DNA of 5,811 bases. Origin: an uncultured Mycoplasmatota bacterium (GTDB lineage Bacteria; Bacillota_I; Bacilli_A; RF39; UBA660). The position numbers and the translations under genes were made by a program. Location: contig CAMYRF010000071.1 in NCBI GenBank assembly GCA_947296775.1, positions 1-5,811 on the forward strand, written 5' to 3'. Shown one piece after another: positions 5,208 through 5,811 of this stretch; position 1 is the stretch's first letter, and each line of letters starts with the position of its first letter. Under the pieces are notes generated by a model. That model searched no databases and was not told the DNA's origin. It saw nothing but the letters and a program-made list of their open reading frames with translations.

Positions 5208-5811
5208 ATGCTAAAATTAAAAAATATCAAAAAAAGTTATAAAACAGGTTCCTTTACCCAACAAGCATTAAAAGGAATTAATCTAGAGTTTAGAGATAAT
5301 GAATTTGTAGCCGTACTAGGACCATCAGGAAGTGGGAAAACAACGTTATTAAACATCATAGGAGGCTTAGATAAATATACTAGTGGGGATTTAATAATAA
5401 ACGGAAAATCTACTAAGCATTTTAAAGATAGTGAATGGGATGCATATCGTAATAATTCAGTAGGTTTTATATTCCAAAGTTATAATTTAATTCCCCATAT
5501 TTCAGTATTAGAAAATGTTGAAATGGGACTTATCTTAAGCGGTGTACCAGCAAAACAAAGAAATAAAAAAGCTCTAAATCTATTAAAAAAAGTAGGCTTA
5601 AAAGAACATAGTCATAAAAAACCAAGTCAACTTTCAGGCGGGCAGATGCAAAGAGTTGCTATTGCTCGTGCTCTTGCTAATGATCCAGACATAATTCTAG
5701 CTGATGAACCAACAGGCGCACTAGACTCAAAAACAAGCAAACAAATCATGGATTTAATTACTGAAATAGCCAAAGAAAAACTAGTTATAATGGTAACCCA
5801 CAATCCTGAAC
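5208..5811 (+). CDS. ABC transporter ATPase domain, MacB/LolD/FtsE-like class (3' end cut by window)
   Basis: The visible 201 residues are a nearly complete ATP-binding domain: an aromatic A-loop (Y11), Walker A GPSGSGKT (38-45), Q-loop Q90 in GFIFQSYNL, signature LSGGQ (142-146), Walker B IILADE (162-167) with E167 as catalytic base, D-loop ALDS (171-174) and H-loop H198 in MVTHNPE. The motif set and spacing fit the MacB/LolD/BceA class, whose ATPases drive FtsX-like permeases that extrude lipids, peptides or antimicrobials or act by mechanotransmission. The opening (NIKKSYKTG, then ALKGINLEF) resembles gut Firmicutes proteins in which this ATPase is fused to an FtsX-type permease in one long chain; whether that is so here lies beyond the window edge. 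GAGGTGAG (5197-5204) lies four bases before ATG 5208. The substrate cannot be read from the sequence. Confidence 0.95.
   Translation, partial: MLKLKNIKKSYKTGSFTQQALKGINLEFRDNEFVAVLGPSGSGKTTLLNIIGGLDKYTSGDLIINGKSTKHFKDSEWDAYRNNSVGFIFQSYNLIPHISVLENVEMGLILSGVPAKQRNKKALNLLKKVGLKEHSHKKPSQLSGGQMQRVAIARALANDPDIILADEPTGALDSKTSKQIMDLITEIAKEKLVIMVTHNPE

Overview
The window is very AT-rich, uses A/T-ending codons, has strong AGGAGG-type ribosome binding sites and carries compact intrinsic terminators. This fits a low-GC Firmicutes/Bacilli-type genome, perhaps one of the uncultured gut lineages of the RF39 kind; that placement is inference from gene style only. UGA acts as a stop (the NfeD gene ends in TGA inside an ATGA overlap) and tryptophan is TGG, so the Mycoplasma code is not in use. 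All genes seen are on the + strand.

Layout. (1) 20-1144: a 374-residue protein with a Glu/Pro-rich acidic N-terminal half and a long C-terminal coiled coil, closed by a terminator whose stem contains the stop codon. (2) About 1165-2292: a damaged surface-protein region. An exported, bacterial-surface-type domain (1239-1829) has a broken signal peptide and loses its frame near 1820. The probable continuation (about 1840-2169) lies in another frame and has different codon preferences. An orphan C-terminal tail of another surface protein follows (2182-2292). (3) 2410-3728: a two-gene operon of a short NfeD-family membrane protein and an SPFH (stomatin/QmcA-like) protein, joined by a 4-base ATGA overlap and flanked by terminators. 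(4) 3822-5168: a 448-residue cytoplasmic protein of unknown role with a good promoter and a terminator. Its C-terminal half reads like a glycoside hydrolase family 25 (lysozyme-type) barrel without the catalytic acidic pair. (5) 5208 to the window end: the N-terminal ATPase domain of an ABC transporter of the MacB/LolD/FtsE-like class, cut by the window edge.

How the parts relate. The NfeD and SPFH proteins are expected to work together as a membrane microdomain scaffold. The other genes look like separate transcription units, each ended by its own hairpin. No tRNA, rRNA, CRISPR array, transposase or integrase was seen. The parts most worth a second look are the GH25-like protein without obvious catalytic residues and the frame-broken, apparently chimeric surface-protein region.
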